Shown here in pieces: positions 46,425 through 56,097 of a DNA stretch of 64,000 bases. The notes beneath the pieces are model-generated. The model had not been told where the DNA came from and did not search any database. It saw only the letters and a program-made list of their open reading frames with translations. The DNA comes from Mesorhizobium loti (GTDB lineage: Bacteria; Pseudomonadota; Alphaproteobacteria; Rhizobiales; Rhizobiaceae): NCBI RefSeq assembly GCF_003148495.1, contig NZ_QGGH01000010.1, forward strand, positions 117,046-181,045, in the 5' to 3' direction. Position 1 is the first letter of the stretch. The number at the start of each line of letters is the position of its first letter. A program made the position numbers and the translations under genes.

Positions 46425-46875
46425 TATAGTCTCTCCATTCGAATTGAACTGCGGAACATCAAATCAAGCCGAGGCCGATCACTTGCCAGGAGTGATCCAC
46501 CTCGCTTGAAATGACAGTGCAGTTCGCCATCTTGAAATGGAATGCGTAGAAATCGAGCAACATCTAACCGAAATATGGAGAGATGAGGTGTTCTTGCGAG
46601 TCAAATGGACCAGCGACCTTTCGTTGACTTCTCCAGCCAGATCGACCCCGAATGGAGCCCGGGTCAGCAGGTATTCAAGCTGTTACGAACGTAGCTGCAA
46701 GCATAGCGCAAAGTCAGCAGAAAACTTCGCATTTGGGCCAAGTCGGCGCCGTCTGCTTCAAGAAGTGCGACCCAAAAAGCCGGCTGTCCGCTACCCACCC
46801 CCATAATGGACGGGACGGTCCGGTTTTCCGCGCACCAAAGCGGCCATCCGTGCTGCGTCGGATGGCCGTTCAACG
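46425..46875. other. Intergenic region, no gene seen
   Basis: This 451-bp gap lies between the SDR gene start and the recombinase stop. Only short frames without recognisable features are present. It ends with the recombinase terminator-like hairpin at 46841-46868. Confidence 0.5.
46841..46868 (-). terminator. Perfect hairpin just after the recombinase gene
   Basis: CGGCCATCCG / CGGATGGCCG is a 10-bp perfect stem with an 8-nt loop, starting 8 nt beyond the recombinase stop. Only CTTT follows when read leftward, so it may be a weak terminator or a recombination-related palindrome. Confidence 0.5.
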
Positions 46876-47508
46876 TCAGATTTCGGTTCGCTCCGCCAGG
46901 AGCAACGCGTCCTCCACGTCGACTCCAAGATATCGAACCGTGTTCTCGATCTTGGAATGACCAAGCAAAATCTGGATGGCGCGGATGTTGCCGGTCGCCT
47001 TATAGATCATTGAAGCTTTCGTGCGCCGAAGCGAATGCGTGCCATACTCATCTGAACGCAGCCCGATCGCGTTAACCCACTCGTCAACTAGGCGGGCGTA
47101 CTGCCTTGTGCTCATGTGACGTGCATGATCGATCCGGCTCGGGAATGCATAGTCGTCGACCGTGCCGCCACGCAGTTCGAGCCAAGATAGGAGGCTCGCT
47201 CTGACATCGCTGGTAATCTCGAACTGGACAGGGCGCCCTGACTTTTGCTGAACGACGATTGCGCGAGTTCTGATCTCGGGTCCCGCGACCACGTCGCGGA
47301 TCCTGATCTTGACTAGGTCGCAGCCGCGAAGCTTGCTGTCGATTGCTAGGTCGAACAGTGCACGGTCTCGAATTCGTCTCTCGCGATCGAGGAAGAAGCG
47401 AACGGCCCAGATTTGCTTCTGTGTGAGCGGACGCTTTGTTCCCACCTGTCTGCCAGCGTTCCAAGCTGCGCGCTCGCGGCTAGCATCGTCATATTTTGAG
47501 TGACCCAT
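46876..47508 (-). CDS. Small tyrosine recombinase/integrase
   Basis: This 210-aa stand-alone tyrosine recombinase of a type common in rhizobial accessory DNA shows the catalytic set: Arg61 in SKLRGCDL, His158 and Arg161 in THSLRRTKA, His184 in LLGHSKIENT, and nucleophile Tyr193 in VRYLG. It lacks a separate N-terminal arm domain, being shorter than phage integrases (about 350-400 aa). Its first 35 codons and upstream leader recur, truncated, at 59395-59530 in the same orientation. It borders the type I secretion operon. Confidence 0.9.
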   Translation of the reverse strand: MGHSKYDDASRERAAWNAGRQVGTKRPLTQKQIWAVRFFLDRERRIRDRALFDLAIDSKLRGCDLVKIRIRDVVAGPEIRTRAIVVQQKSGRPVQFEITSDVRASLLSWLELRGGTVDDYAFPSRIDHARHMSTRQYARLVDEWVNAIGLRSDEYGTHSLRRTKASMIYKATGNIRAIQILLGHSKIENTVRYLGVDVEDALLLAERTEI

Positions 47509-47775
47509 GTATACTCTCCTTGGCCTTGATTGGCCGAAGGAGAAACGGCGGGGGCACTACGGCTCGGGGGCCGGGAGCGGAATGGCAGCTTCCGGTATGC
47601 AAGAAGCAATTGCGGACATTCAAATTGGGGGCATCGGCAATATAGAGCTACCGATGACTCTTCATGGTCACTTACCCTTCAGGGCCACGAATCTTCTCCA
47701 GCACCGAACTGACTTGGTCCCACTGCCGGGCATTTCGGTGCTTCCGGCTTGTGCGTTCTTGTTCGCTTGTCGCTG

Positions 47776-49095
47776 TTACCGCTCCACGAACGCCCGATGG
47801 AACGAGTCCAATACCGGCCTGACCAGATATTCGAAGAAGGTCCGATCGCCGGTGCTGATAAAGGCTTCGACCGGCATACCGGGGTAGAGTTGTTCCGCGG
47901 TGACAGGGGCGGGAAGGTCGTCGGTGATCCGCAGCTTGGCCCGATAGTAGGGCTCGTGAGTATTTTCATCCATCAAACGGTCAGCCGATACGTTGATGAC
48001 CGTTGCGGCCACGTCCGGGGTGAGGCGCGTGTTGAGGGCCGTCAGTTTGAGTCTCGCGGATTGTCCAGCATGGACCGAGTCGATGTCTCGCGGGCTGAGT
48101 TTCGCCTCAACGATCAGACTGGAGCCGGTGGGCAGGATCTCGATAACCTTCTCGCCGGGTGCAACGACAGCCCCTGGCGAGCTGTAGACGGCCGAAACGA
48201 TGATCCCGTCGGTTGGGGAACGCACCGTGGTCCTAGACAGGATCGCTTGCGCGGCGGCGAGCTGCTCTTCGATGTCCGCCAGCGACGTGCGTGTCTCTGC
48301 GAGTTCGCTGACAGCTTGCTCGACCCGTTGGGTTTTGCTGCGCTCGATTTGTTCCTTGGCCTCGACGACCTGGCTGCGCGTTGACGCGAGCTCGGACTCG
48401 ATTGATCCCGCCTGGCCGATGAGATCTGCCTGGTTGCGCTGGATCTGGGTGTATTCGAAGTGGTTTGTCAGGCCCTGGTCGACCAGTGCCTTCTTGCGCT
48501 TGAGCTCGTCGGCAACGATCGTCAACTGGCTCTCGATCGCCTGTCGCTGCGCTGATAGGCCCACCAGGGATTCCCGCAGCGTCGAGACGCGCTGGTTGAG
48601 GATGTCCTGCTCCGAGTTGAAGCGACTCAGTCGCGCGACAAACTCCTTGCGCTGCTCCTCAATAAGATTGGAAAGCTCGATGTCGTCAGCGCTTTGGCGC
48701 AGGCTTTCGGGGAGTTCAAGAGCTGTGGCGCTATCGCGTTCAGAGATTAAGCGCTGGGCCTTGGCCGATAGGGAAACAAACTGCTTGGACAGCCGGTTGA
48801 CCTGGGTTTTGGCCGTGGTGTCATCAAGCAGAATCAATTCCTGGCCCGCTTTCACGCGGTCGCCTTCCTCGATCAACGTCTGATGGATGATCCCGCCCTC
48901 CAGATGTTGGATCCTCACGTTACGGCCGGACGCGGAAATTGCACCATGGGCTACGGCCGCTCCAGATAGCGGAGCTGTGGCGGCCCAATAGCCGAAGCAC
49001 CCCACGAGTAAGGCTATGGCGCCATACCCGGTCAGCGCAACTGTGCCAATTTGCGACCGAATTTTTTTCTCCCATTCAAAGACAGCTGTCGTCAT
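47776..49095 (-). CDS. Type I secretion membrane-fusion protein (HlyD/PrtE family)
   Basis: This 439-aa adaptor has an N-terminal membrane helix (ALTGYGAIALLVGCFGYWAATAPLSGAAVAHG) and the HlyD lipoyl half HLEGGIIHQTLIEEGDRVKAGQELILLDD. A long periplasmic coiled coil (about 100-290) follows, with the C-terminal beta domain SPTDGIIVSAVYSSPGAVVAPGEKVIEILPTGSSLIVEAKLSPRDIDSV. It links the inner-membrane exporter to a TolC-type outer-membrane channel, which is not encoded here. It is 3 bp downstream of the ABC exporter. Confidence 0.93.
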   Translation of the reverse strand: MTTAVFEWEKKIRSQIGTVALTGYGAIALLVGCFGYWAATAPLSGAAVAHGAISASGRNVRIQHLEGGIIHQTLIEEGDRVKAGQELILLDDTTAKTQVNRLSKQFVSLSAKAQRLISERDSATALELPESLRQSADDIELSNLIEEQRKEFVARLSRFNSEQDILNQRVSTLRESLVGLSAQRQAIESQLTIVADELKRKKALVDQGLTNHFEYTQIQRNQADLIGQAGSIESELASTRSQVVEAKEQIERSKTQRVEQAVSELAETRTSLADIEEQLAAAQAILSRTTVRSPTDGIIVSAVYSSPGAVVAPGEKVIEILPTGSSLIVEAKLSPRDIDSVHAGQSARLKLTALNTRLTPDVAATVINVSADRLMDENTHEPYYRAKLRITDDLPAPVTAEQLYPGMPVEAFISTGDRTFFEYLVRPVLDSFHRAFVER

Positions 49096-49098
49096 CTC

Positions 49099-51021
49099 CT
49101 AACCCTGTTTCGTGCTGAGCGGTCCGTTCCAGCGTCCGCTGCCTTGACTGGCCGTGCTGAAGGAAGCCACATGCGGTTTTCCGTTGAGCTCCACTTGCGG
49201 CGCGGGTCGCGTCGGCGTTGCACCTGTGGCGAGTTGCTTGAGGACTTCGGCGCTTGGACCGAACATCTCGATGATGCCATTGCGAAGCAGCAACGCCCGG
49301 TCGCAGGTCGCAGCCAATGAAGGCCGGTGGGTAACAACCACGATCGTCGTTCCAGCTTGGCGCGCTTCCGTCAGTGCTCGTCCAAGCGCATGCTCGCCCT
49401 CCTGGTCGAGGTTGGCGTTGGGTTCGTCAAGGATAAGAATCCGCGGGTTGCCGTAGAATGCGCGTGCGAGACCGACGCGCTGTCGTTCGCCACCGGACAG
49501 GGCGCCGTTTGAGGCCCCGAGCGGTGTTTGGTAACCCTCGCGTTGCGCAAGGATCAACTCGTGCGCCTGCGCTCGTTTGGCAGCTTCGACGACTGCCTCG
49601 TCGGCAGATTTGGGATCGAAGCGGGCGAGGTTCTGGGCGATTGTGCCTGGCAGGAACTGGATGTCTTGGGCGAGATAGCCGATGGAGCGTCCAAGCTGGG
49701 CCTCGTCCCATGTTCGTAGGTCGGCCCCATCCATCTCTATCGTACCGGAGCCGGGAAAAATCGCTCCTACGAGGAGCCGCGCCAAGGTCGATTTGCCAGC
49801 CCGGCTCGGACCGATGATCGCAATCGCCTCACCCGCGCGGATCTCAAAATTCAGCCTTTTGATAACCGGCTCGGCTCCAGGCGCCGATCCGGGTGGTAGA
49901 TACACAAGGTCGCGCACAGTCAGCCGGCCCGATGGAGCGGGAAGCTGGATTCGTGCCGGGGCCTTTTCAGCGCTCTCGGGTAATATCTTCTTGAGGCGAA
50001 GCCAGGCTTGCCGTGCATCGATGATCTGACGCCAGCCACCAATCAATTGGTCAAGGGGTTGCAGAGCGCGGCCCGAAATGATGGATGATGCGAAGATCAT
50101 GCCGGCGGTCATTTTGCCCTGCAGGACTAGCCAGGCTCCGAGTCCGAGGATGGCAAGCTGCAGCAACATGCGCGTGGATCGTGAGATGCCGCTGAACACT
50201 GCGCTGGTGGCGGCTGCGCGGTCCTGGGTCTCCAGCGCATCGCCAAAGCTCTTGCCCCAGACTTCGGTGATATTTCCATTCATGCCCATGGCGCGCACTG
50301 TCTCTGCATTTCGAACGAATGCCTGGGCTGTGAGGTTGGCCCTGGCTGACTGCTCGGAGGCCTTGGCTGAGTTCTTTCGATTGGCGATCTGCGTCAGAAC
50401 AACCAAGATCAGCATGATTGCGGCGCCAAGAATGGTCAGAAGGCTCAGATACGGATTAATCAACGCCAAAAGCACGATGAACAGCGGCACGAATGGCAGG
50501 TCGAAAAGCGTGCTGAGCCCGCGGGAGGCGACGAAAGCGCGGACGGTCCCGAGCTCCCGCAAAGCCTGGATATCGCCGGCGTCCGCACGAGGGGAGCGCA
50601 ATGATACCGCAAAAGCGCTCGATGCGAACTTCCGGTCGAGGTTCGCGGCGACCCTCTGCGAATAGACGGAGCGGACCACCTCGAACAGCCCGAGAAAGGC
50701 CAAGGCAAGGACCGCCATAATGGATAGATAGACGAGGGTGTCGACATTGGCCGCCGGGAGCACCCGGTCATAGACCTGTATCATGAACAACGGCATCACC
50801 AGCAACAACACGTTGATGATCACTGAGAAGAGCCCGATGTCGAAAACGCTCCTGGCGAATGAAGCCGTGGTGCCCTGTTTGTCCAATGTGTCCCAGCCCT
50901 GGCGAAAGTTTGCCGCGAGGCGCCCAGCCGACGCCGCGAGGTCGAGGCAGCGCCGGTAGCGGCGCCGTTCTTGTTGATCAGACCAGTCCACCGATGGGTT
51001 CGGAATCGAACCAGAAGTCAC
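49099..51021 (-). CDS. Type I secretion ABC transporter, permease/ATPase (PrtD family)
   Basis: This 640-aa exporter has a six-helix membrane domain (from about 60) and a nucleotide-binding domain with Walker A IGPSRAGKSTLARLL. Note SRAGK where GPSGSGK is common. The signature is ALSGGERQRVGLARAF and Walker B is ILILDEPNANLD. It exports the RTX protein whose gene ends 44 bp inside its 5' end. The start is GTG at 51021, and no ATG lies nearby, so the exact start is uncertain. A C-terminal tail beyond the ATPase is Pro/Gln-rich. Confidence 0.93.
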   Translation of the reverse strand: MTSGSIPNPSVDWSDQQERRRYRRCLDLAASAGRLAANFRQGWDTLDKQGTTASFARSVFDIGLFSVIINVLLLVMPLFMIQVYDRVLPAANVDTLVYLSIMAVLALAFLGLFEVVRSVYSQRVAANLDRKFASSAFAVSLRSPRADAGDIQALRELGTVRAFVASRGLSTLFDLPFVPLFIVLLALINPYLSLLTILGAAIMLILVVLTQIANRKNSAKASEQSARANLTAQAFVRNAETVRAMGMNGNITEVWGKSFGDALETQDRAAATSAVFSGISRSTRMLLQLAILGLGAWLVLQGKMTAGMIFASSIISGRALQPLDQLIGGWRQIIDARQAWLRLKKILPESAEKAPARIQLPAPSGRLTVRDLVYLPPGSAPGAEPVIKRLNFEIRAGEAIAIIGPSRAGKSTLARLLVGAIFPGSGTIEMDGADLRTWDEAQLGRSIGYLAQDIQFLPGTIAQNLARFDPKSADEAVVEAAKRAQAHELILAQREGYQTPLGASNGALSGGERQRVGLARAFYGNPRILILDEPNANLDQEGEHALGRALTEARQAGTTIVVVTHRPSLAATCDRALLLRNGIIEMFGPSAEVLKQLATGATPTRPAPQVELNGKPHVASFSTASQGSGRWNGPLSTKQG

Positions 51022-54000
51022 CGGGGCTGTGGTTGGCAGCAGCGATGATGTCGCTTAGCGAGAGGGCAGCCGTGCCGTTGAATTGGATGTATTCGACATT
51101 GGTGAATTCGATCGTCGCGGACTGGCTCGGGTTGCTGTCGTTGTAGATCCAGAAGGAATTGCCGTTGCCTTGGATGCGATAGTCCTGGATGTCACCGTTG
51201 AAGACGATGATGTCGTCGCCAGCCTTGCCGTCGATAAAAGGTCCGTCGCCGGCACTATAATTGACGGTGTCGTTGAAGCGCGAGCCGCCGAAAGAGCCGC
51301 CGGCGCCGACGGACGCGGAAACGCCCTGGTTGTTGCCGGGATCGTAAGCCTGCCCGACATGGATGACACCGAAGCCGGGAACCTCTGTCTTGGCCTCATC
51401 ATTATTGTCGGGGTCGGTCAGGGCGTAGGTGAACCAGTCGGCCCCGGTGAAGCCGGTGTCGGGCGTGTAGACGTAGTCGGTCCCGTTGAAGGCGATGGTT
51501 CCGTGCTGCGGCTGATCCCAGACGGCGGCATTGTAGTGCGCCCCGGTGGGGATCGTGTCATTGCCGGTCATATTGAGGACGACAGCGGTTCCGGCCGTTG
51601 TCCAGTAGCGATCGTCATTGGCCACCCAGGCACTGCCGTTGGCGTGCGGGACGTTGATCGGTCTCGAATCCGGCCAGATGTCCCCCGGCTCGTGGCCGGC
51701 GGCGGTGATGATATCCGATATCGCAAGCTTGCCGGTGTCGGCGAACTTCAGGTGCTCGAAATTGGTGATTTCGATCACGTCCGCGGCTGCGTTGGCCGAG
51801 TTGTAGACCCAGAAATGGTCGTCATTGCCCTGGATGCGGTAGTCGGCGACATCGCCCGAGAAGACCATGGTGTCGTCGCCGCCCTTGCCGTCGGCGAAGG
51901 ACGTGTTGCCACCGGTAAACAGGGCCGTGTCGTCGAAGCTCGAGCCGCCGAAATAGGTCGAGTTGCCGGTGCCGACCGATCCGGTGACACCGGTGTAGTC
52001 ATTGGGATCGACGGTCTGGCCGACATGCACGATCGCGACCCCCGGGTTGTCGGGCGTCATGTTCTCGTCATTGTTGTCGGCGTCGAACAGCCCGTAGTAG
52101 AACCAGTCGACACCGGTGAAGCCGGCATCAGGCGTGTAGGTGTAGCCGGTACCGTTCCACACGACGGAACCGTGGCTGGGCTGCTCGTAGAGATAGGCGT
52201 TATAGTTGGCGCCACCGGGGATCGTGTCGTTGGCCGTGAGGTCGACCACGGTCGACGTCTCGAAACCTGCCCAGAACCGGTCATCGTGAGCAGCCCAAGG
52301 CTGTTCCATAGGTTCAGCTAGCCCCTCGAAATATGCTCGCGCCCATGTCGGGCCGCCGTCGAAGCTGATCGATTCGATGCCGTCGCCTGAGAACTGCCCT
52401 TCAATTGTAATCTGCCCGATGCCCGCAACGGTCAGAATCAGATCGTTGTCGCTTCTCAAAAGCTCGATGTCACTTTCGGCAACTCCAGCCAGGAACTGCA
52501 AGATGTCTGTATCACCGGCGTCTCCGGTATCGACGACTGTGTCATTGCCGTCACCTACACTCCAGGAATAGGCGTCGCCGCCGCCCTGACCTTCGACGCG
52601 GTCTGCCCCAATTCCTCCTGACAGTTGGTCCGCGCCGTCTCCCCCAAAAAGCATGTCAGCGCCGGCGCCACCAGCGAGAGCGTCATTGCCTGCTTGACCA
52701 AAAATGAAGTCGGCGCCGTTGTTGCCATTCACAATGTCCGCGCCGTCGCCCGCGAGCACGACGTCATCACCAGCAAGGGCATCTATCGTGTCCGCGACCG
52801 CTGTTCCATTGATAGCGTCATCGTGAATGGTCGGACCGATCGGGTGTGGCGGAAGCTCGGGAGGAGCCTGCACATTCCCGCTTGGCTCCGTTTGAAAGGC
52901 GTTCAAGTCAATTGTAATGTGAGCTGCGCTGTCGAATTCCGGAGCCTTCAGCGCATCCCCAACTCCGCTACTGACGATTTCGTCAAGCAGCCCACCGAGT
53001 GTCGGTGGATATTCGATTGAACCATAGTAGTAAGTATTAGAGCCATCACCCTCGAACAGGATATAATGCGATATGACATAGTCGACTATTGCATAAGTCT
53101 TCATGTCGTCGCTCCACTCGATGGAAGCGCCGTTCCCGGCAAGGTCGAATCCGATGTCGCCGTTGGTGTACCCGAAAAAGCTCAGTGGGTAATTTTCAAA
53201 ATGGTTAATGCCAATGCTGACATAATTATAATATGAATCACTCGAAATTATAGTGTGCGGGTCTGTTCCATTCCAATAAAGATCTGAACCGAGAAATGTT
53301 CCGGTCGTTGCGGTCCAATCTCCGCTTACTAGCTCTTTAAGGGTTTCAGTATACTCGCTTTCTATCCATTTACCTGGAGAATGTACAGCTACGCCATTGT
53401 AGAAATCACCCCAAAATTTGTCGCCGATCGCATGTGCATCAGTCCGGGTGCTGGTATCACTACGAACGGTGTAGTCGACGACCTGTTCATCATAGTAGTA
53501 ATATTTATCAGATGCCTCTGGGTTAATGACGATATAGTCGAAGGCGCTTCCCGTGTCATAGTAAAGCTGAGCAAAAAGTTTACCGACATCGATGTTCTGG
53601 ACAAGTTCTGTTGTTGCGTTGTCCGTATAGATGAAGGCGATATCTCCGCGCTCGAAATGGAACTCGTCCGAACCTTCTCCTCCCCACAAGATCTGCCTGG
53701 TCGGAATATCCTCTTCCCCATCGTAATTCGGGGAAGATAGGTAAAATACGTCATTTCCTGTATTTCCAATTAGGATATCTTCGCCTTCGGTTGCCACGAC
53801 TTTATCGTCGCCGGCTCCCCCGACAACAATGTCTGAGCCGATATCGAGGGCATCGTATTGCCCGCCGGTTTCAGGGCTGCCGATAAGCCCGGCATAGAGG
53901 GTATCGTTCCCGGTGCCACCTCGGATGATGTCGTCCCCGGCGCCGCCAATCAGGATGTCAGCACCATCTTGGCCATAGAGGATGTCTGCGCCATCCCCGC

Positions 54001-55156
54001 CACTAAGATGATCTTCGCCGCCTGCGCCAAAGATGGCATCATTTCCGGCGTCGCTGTCGATCGTATCATTGCCACCGATGGTGAAAAATGAGTCCGTGCC
54101 GAAGAGGATGTCATTTCCAGAAGTAGCCGCCGCTCTTATCGATCCATGTGGATCAGCTCCGGAAAAATCGTTCTCCTGCGACTGCGCGTTTGCGTCACCG
54201 TCGTAGGTGCCAAAGCTGGTCGATTCCGTCAGTTTGGTCCAATCGCCATCCGGTGGCGCATATTGGTCAATCAACGTTCCAAGAGCAGCATGCATCAGGG
54301 GCAACGAGACGAGTCCGAGGCCGGCGGCTGCAATCGATGCCCCTGCTTCAAGAGCAACTTCCCAAGGGTTTTGCGATTCGCCCACTCCCACATCTCCGGC
54401 GGCAACCGTTTTGCCTGTTGCGGTGTTGACGGCGTATTCGAGCAATCCGTCTGCCGAGTGGACTATCTGGTAGCCTTGCTTTCCCTCGTAGTCGGAGATC
54501 TGCTTGCCAAGTTCACCGACATAAGATCCAACGTACAGAGAGGCTAATGCCGCTGCGCGGATGCCAGCGTGGATTCCGCCATCGGCGGCGATGAAATCCA
54601 ACATGTCACTTACGCCTGGGGCTTGTCCGTTGACGGCTCTGTTCCCAAACCACAGTACAAAATCCTTGATGGCGACCACGGTTTCGCCAATACCTGCTAG
54701 CGAAAGCACATTGCCTGGAAAATGCTCAAGCTCGTTTGCATTGAGCCAAGCACCTTCGGCCGTCTTGAAAAATGCGTCCTCCGTGAGGAACCCGCCGACA
54801 CGACCATCCTCTATGGAATCGGGCAGTTGCATGCCGTTAAATGCCGAATCTGCAACTTTCTGCGACAGGTAATAAATTCCCTTGTAGGTAGTGGTGCCCA
54901 GGCTCGCCTGAAGAAGGGCGTTAGAAAGAAATGCGATTGCACCGACGTCATCGCTGAACGTTGCGATCTTCGTCTGTAGGCCTGCCTCAACAGCGCCGGA
55001 CTGCGTTCCCGTGGCGAGGTTATGGGACATTGCATAGTAGGTTGAATAGAAGCCCCCGCGATCGCCTGCGCCGAGGACGTCGCCCAGATATTCAAGTTCG
55101 CCGGCCGACAATGCCATGCCGTCTTCAAGAAGGTCCGCGTCGGTAATAACGGTCAT
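50978..55156 (-). CDS. Large RTX-type calcium-binding exoprotein
   Basis: This protein of about 1392 aa is probably secreted unfolded by the adjacent type I exporter. Residues 1-350 are a non-repetitive domain of unknown function with no signal peptide. Two blocks of GGxGxDxxx nonapeptides lie at about 361-475 and 791-875 (for example GGDGADILYGQDGADILIGG). Between them is a region rich in Tyr, Asp and Asn. Residues about 953-1165 and 1178-1385 are two homologous copies of a cadherin/Ig-like plus RTX-like unit. The ATG at 55156 is chosen for GGAG six bases upstream, and 55168 is an alternative. The function (adhesin, enzyme or toxin) is unknown. Confidence 0.9.
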   Translation of the reverse strand: MTVITDADLLEDGMALSAGELEYLGDVLGAGDRGGFYSTYYAMSHNLATGTQSGAVEAGLQTKIATFSDDVGAIAFLSNALLQASLGTTTYKGIYYLSQKVADSAFNGMQLPDSIEDGRVGGFLTEDAFFKTAEGAWLNANELEHFPGNVLSLAGIGETVVAIKDFVLWFGNRAVNGQAPGVSDMLDFIAADGGIHAGIRAAALASLYVGSYVGELGKQISDYEGKQGYQIVHSADGLLEYAVNTATGKTVAAGDVGVGESQNPWEVALEAGASIAAAGLGLVSLPLMHAALGTLIDQYAPPDGDWTKLTESTSFGTYDGDANAQSQENDFSGADPHGSIRAAATSGNDILFGTDSFFTIGGNDTIDSDAGNDAIFGAGGEDHLSGGDGADILYGQDGADILIGGAGDDIIRGGTGNDTLYAGLIGSPETGGQYDALDIGSDIVVGGAGDDKVVATEGEDILIGNTGNDVFYLSSPNYDGEEDIPTRQILWGGEGSDEFHFERGDIAFIYTDNATTELVQNIDVGKLFAQLYYDTGSAFDYIVINPEASDKYYYYDEQVVDYTVRSDTSTRTDAHAIGDKFWGDFYNGVAVHSPGKWIESEYTETLKELVSGDWTATTGTFLGSDLYWNGTDPHTIISSDSYYNYVSIGINHFENYPLSFFGYTNGDIGFDLAGNGASIEWSDDMKTYAIVDYVISHYILFEGDGSNTYYYGSIEYPPTLGGLLDEIVSSGVGDALKAPEFDSAAHITIDLNAFQTEPSGNVQAPPELPPHPIGPTIHDDAINGTAVADTIDALAGDDVVLAGDGADIVNGNNGADFIFGQAGNDALAGGAGADMLFGGDGADQLSGGIGADRVEGQGGGDAYSWSVGDGNDTVVDTGDAGDTDILQFLAGVAESDIELLRSDNDLILTVAGIGQITIEGQFSGDGIESISFDGGPTWARAYFEGLAEPMEQPWAAHDDRFWAGFETSTVVDLTANDTIPGGANYNAYLYEQPSHGSVVWNGTGYTYTPDAGFTGVDWFYYGLFDADNNDENMTPDNPGVAIVHVGQTVDPNDYTGVTGSVGTGNSTYFGGSSFDDTALFTGGNTSFADGKGGDDTMVFSGDVADYRIQGNDDHFWVYNSANAAADVIEITNFEHLKFADTGKLAISDIITAAGHEPGDIWPDSRPINVPHANGSAWVANDDRYWTTAGTAVVLNMTGNDTIPTGAHYNAAVWDQPQHGTIAFNGTDYVYTPDTGFTGADWFTYALTDPDNNDEAKTEVPGFGVIHVGQAYDPGNNQGVSASVGAGGSFGGSRFNDTVNYSAGDGPFIDGKAGDDIIVFNGDIQDYRIQGNGNSFWIYNDSNPSQSATIEFTNVEYIQFNGTAALSLSDIIAAANHSPGDFWFDSEPIGGLV
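51002..52300 (-). repeat. Tandem duplication inside the RTX gene
   Basis: Two units of roughly 210 codons (about 51662-52300 and 51002-51625) encode colinear segments, e.g. NDTIPGGANYNA / NDTIPTGAHYNA and YRIQGNDDHFWVYN / YRIQGNGNSFWIYN. The DNA is similar but diverged, so the duplication is not recent. Confidence 0.85.
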
Positions 55157-55167
55157 GACGTGCTCCA

Positions 55168-56097
55168 TCAATCATTGACAACGGTTGCGTTCGAGACCGT
55201 TTCTCGAACGATATTGCTTTTGAGAAATACTCTCGCCTTGTCCGCAAGGTCGTCGACGCCGCAAAAGAACTGCGAGTCGAAAGACAAAGTGAACGGCGCC
55301 CAACTGTTCAGAAATTCTTCTGATCTGCAGGCTACGGTTCCGGGGCTTGGCGAGCAGTAGAGGATCTTCGTCAGGCGCCGAGCGGCGTCGAACCTGACAA
55401 AGACGTTCGCGGTGTCGAATGGTTTGTTCAGACCCGCCAGCGCTTGCGAATTCAGCGTCCGGTACGCACTCTCATCCCGCAGGGCAGCATAGCCACAATA
55501 GACCTGACCAGTATCTGTAAGATCGGCTTGTGTGCCACTATTGTTTGAGGCTGAACCTGCAGGGCCGCTATCGAGCGCCTTGGCGATTGCCTCTGGGGTG
55601 GGTGTCTGCTCGTAAGAATGGTTCTTGCGAAGCTCAACGTTCCGCACCGATGTGCTGTAAACGAGCAAAGTAACTTTCTGATGCTTATCTATTTGCGCCC
55701 CGCCATTGCCTTTCTCTTCCAACCTCTCATCTCGATAGTAAACGACATAGGGCAATTGGGTTTTCGGCCCGGATCCTGATACAATGTTTGTCATTGCTTG
55801 AGATGCATCGACCTTAAAGGTCAGACTGTTCCCAGTCGTAACGACCTCACGCGCATTCGCGCCAAGCGCTTTTGAAGCGCTGTATTCGACGAGAGTGACA
55901 TAGTCATACTGGCCCCCAAAAATGGAGTCGTAGATCGCCCCAGGGAGCGATCTCAGCGCCGTGAGCGTGACCGTTTCACGTCGGCCCGGCTCGACCGGCC
56001 AACTGCCAGCAGCGACGGAAGAGCTGGGTGACAAAGGGAATAGCAGTAAGAGAGCCGCCAGCCGTACGGCCTGCCTCAGGCTAGCGCTACGAGGCAT
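55168..56097 (-). CDS. Exported protein co-transcribed with the RTX gene, function unknown
   Basis: This 309-aa protein has an N-terminal signal peptide (ASLRQAVRLAALLLLFPLSPSSSVAAG) and a mature domain with four cysteines (VYCGYAAL; LYCSPSPGTVAC; FFCGVDDLAD) that may pair in the periplasm. The ATG at 56097 is chosen because it begins the signal sequence. The open frame extends 45 codons upstream without one. Its stop is just before the RTX start, so the two are coupled. I do not recognise the family. A surface receptor, chaperone or inhibitor of the RTX protein is possible (inference). Confidence 0.75.
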   Translation of the reverse strand: MPRSASLRQAVRLAALLLLFPLSPSSSVAAGSWPVEPGRRETVTLTALRSLPGAIYDSIFGGQYDYVTLVEYSASKALGANAREVVTTGNSLTFKVDASQAMTNIVSGSGPKTQLPYVVYYRDERLEEKGNGGAQIDKHQKVTLLVYSTSVRNVELRKNHSYEQTPTPEAIAKALDSGPAGSASNNSGTQADLTDTGQVYCGYAALRDESAYRTLNSQALAGLNKPFDTANVFVRFDAARRLTKILYCSPSPGTVACRSEEFLNSWAPFTLSFDSQFFCGVDDLADKARVFLKSNIVRETVSNATVVND

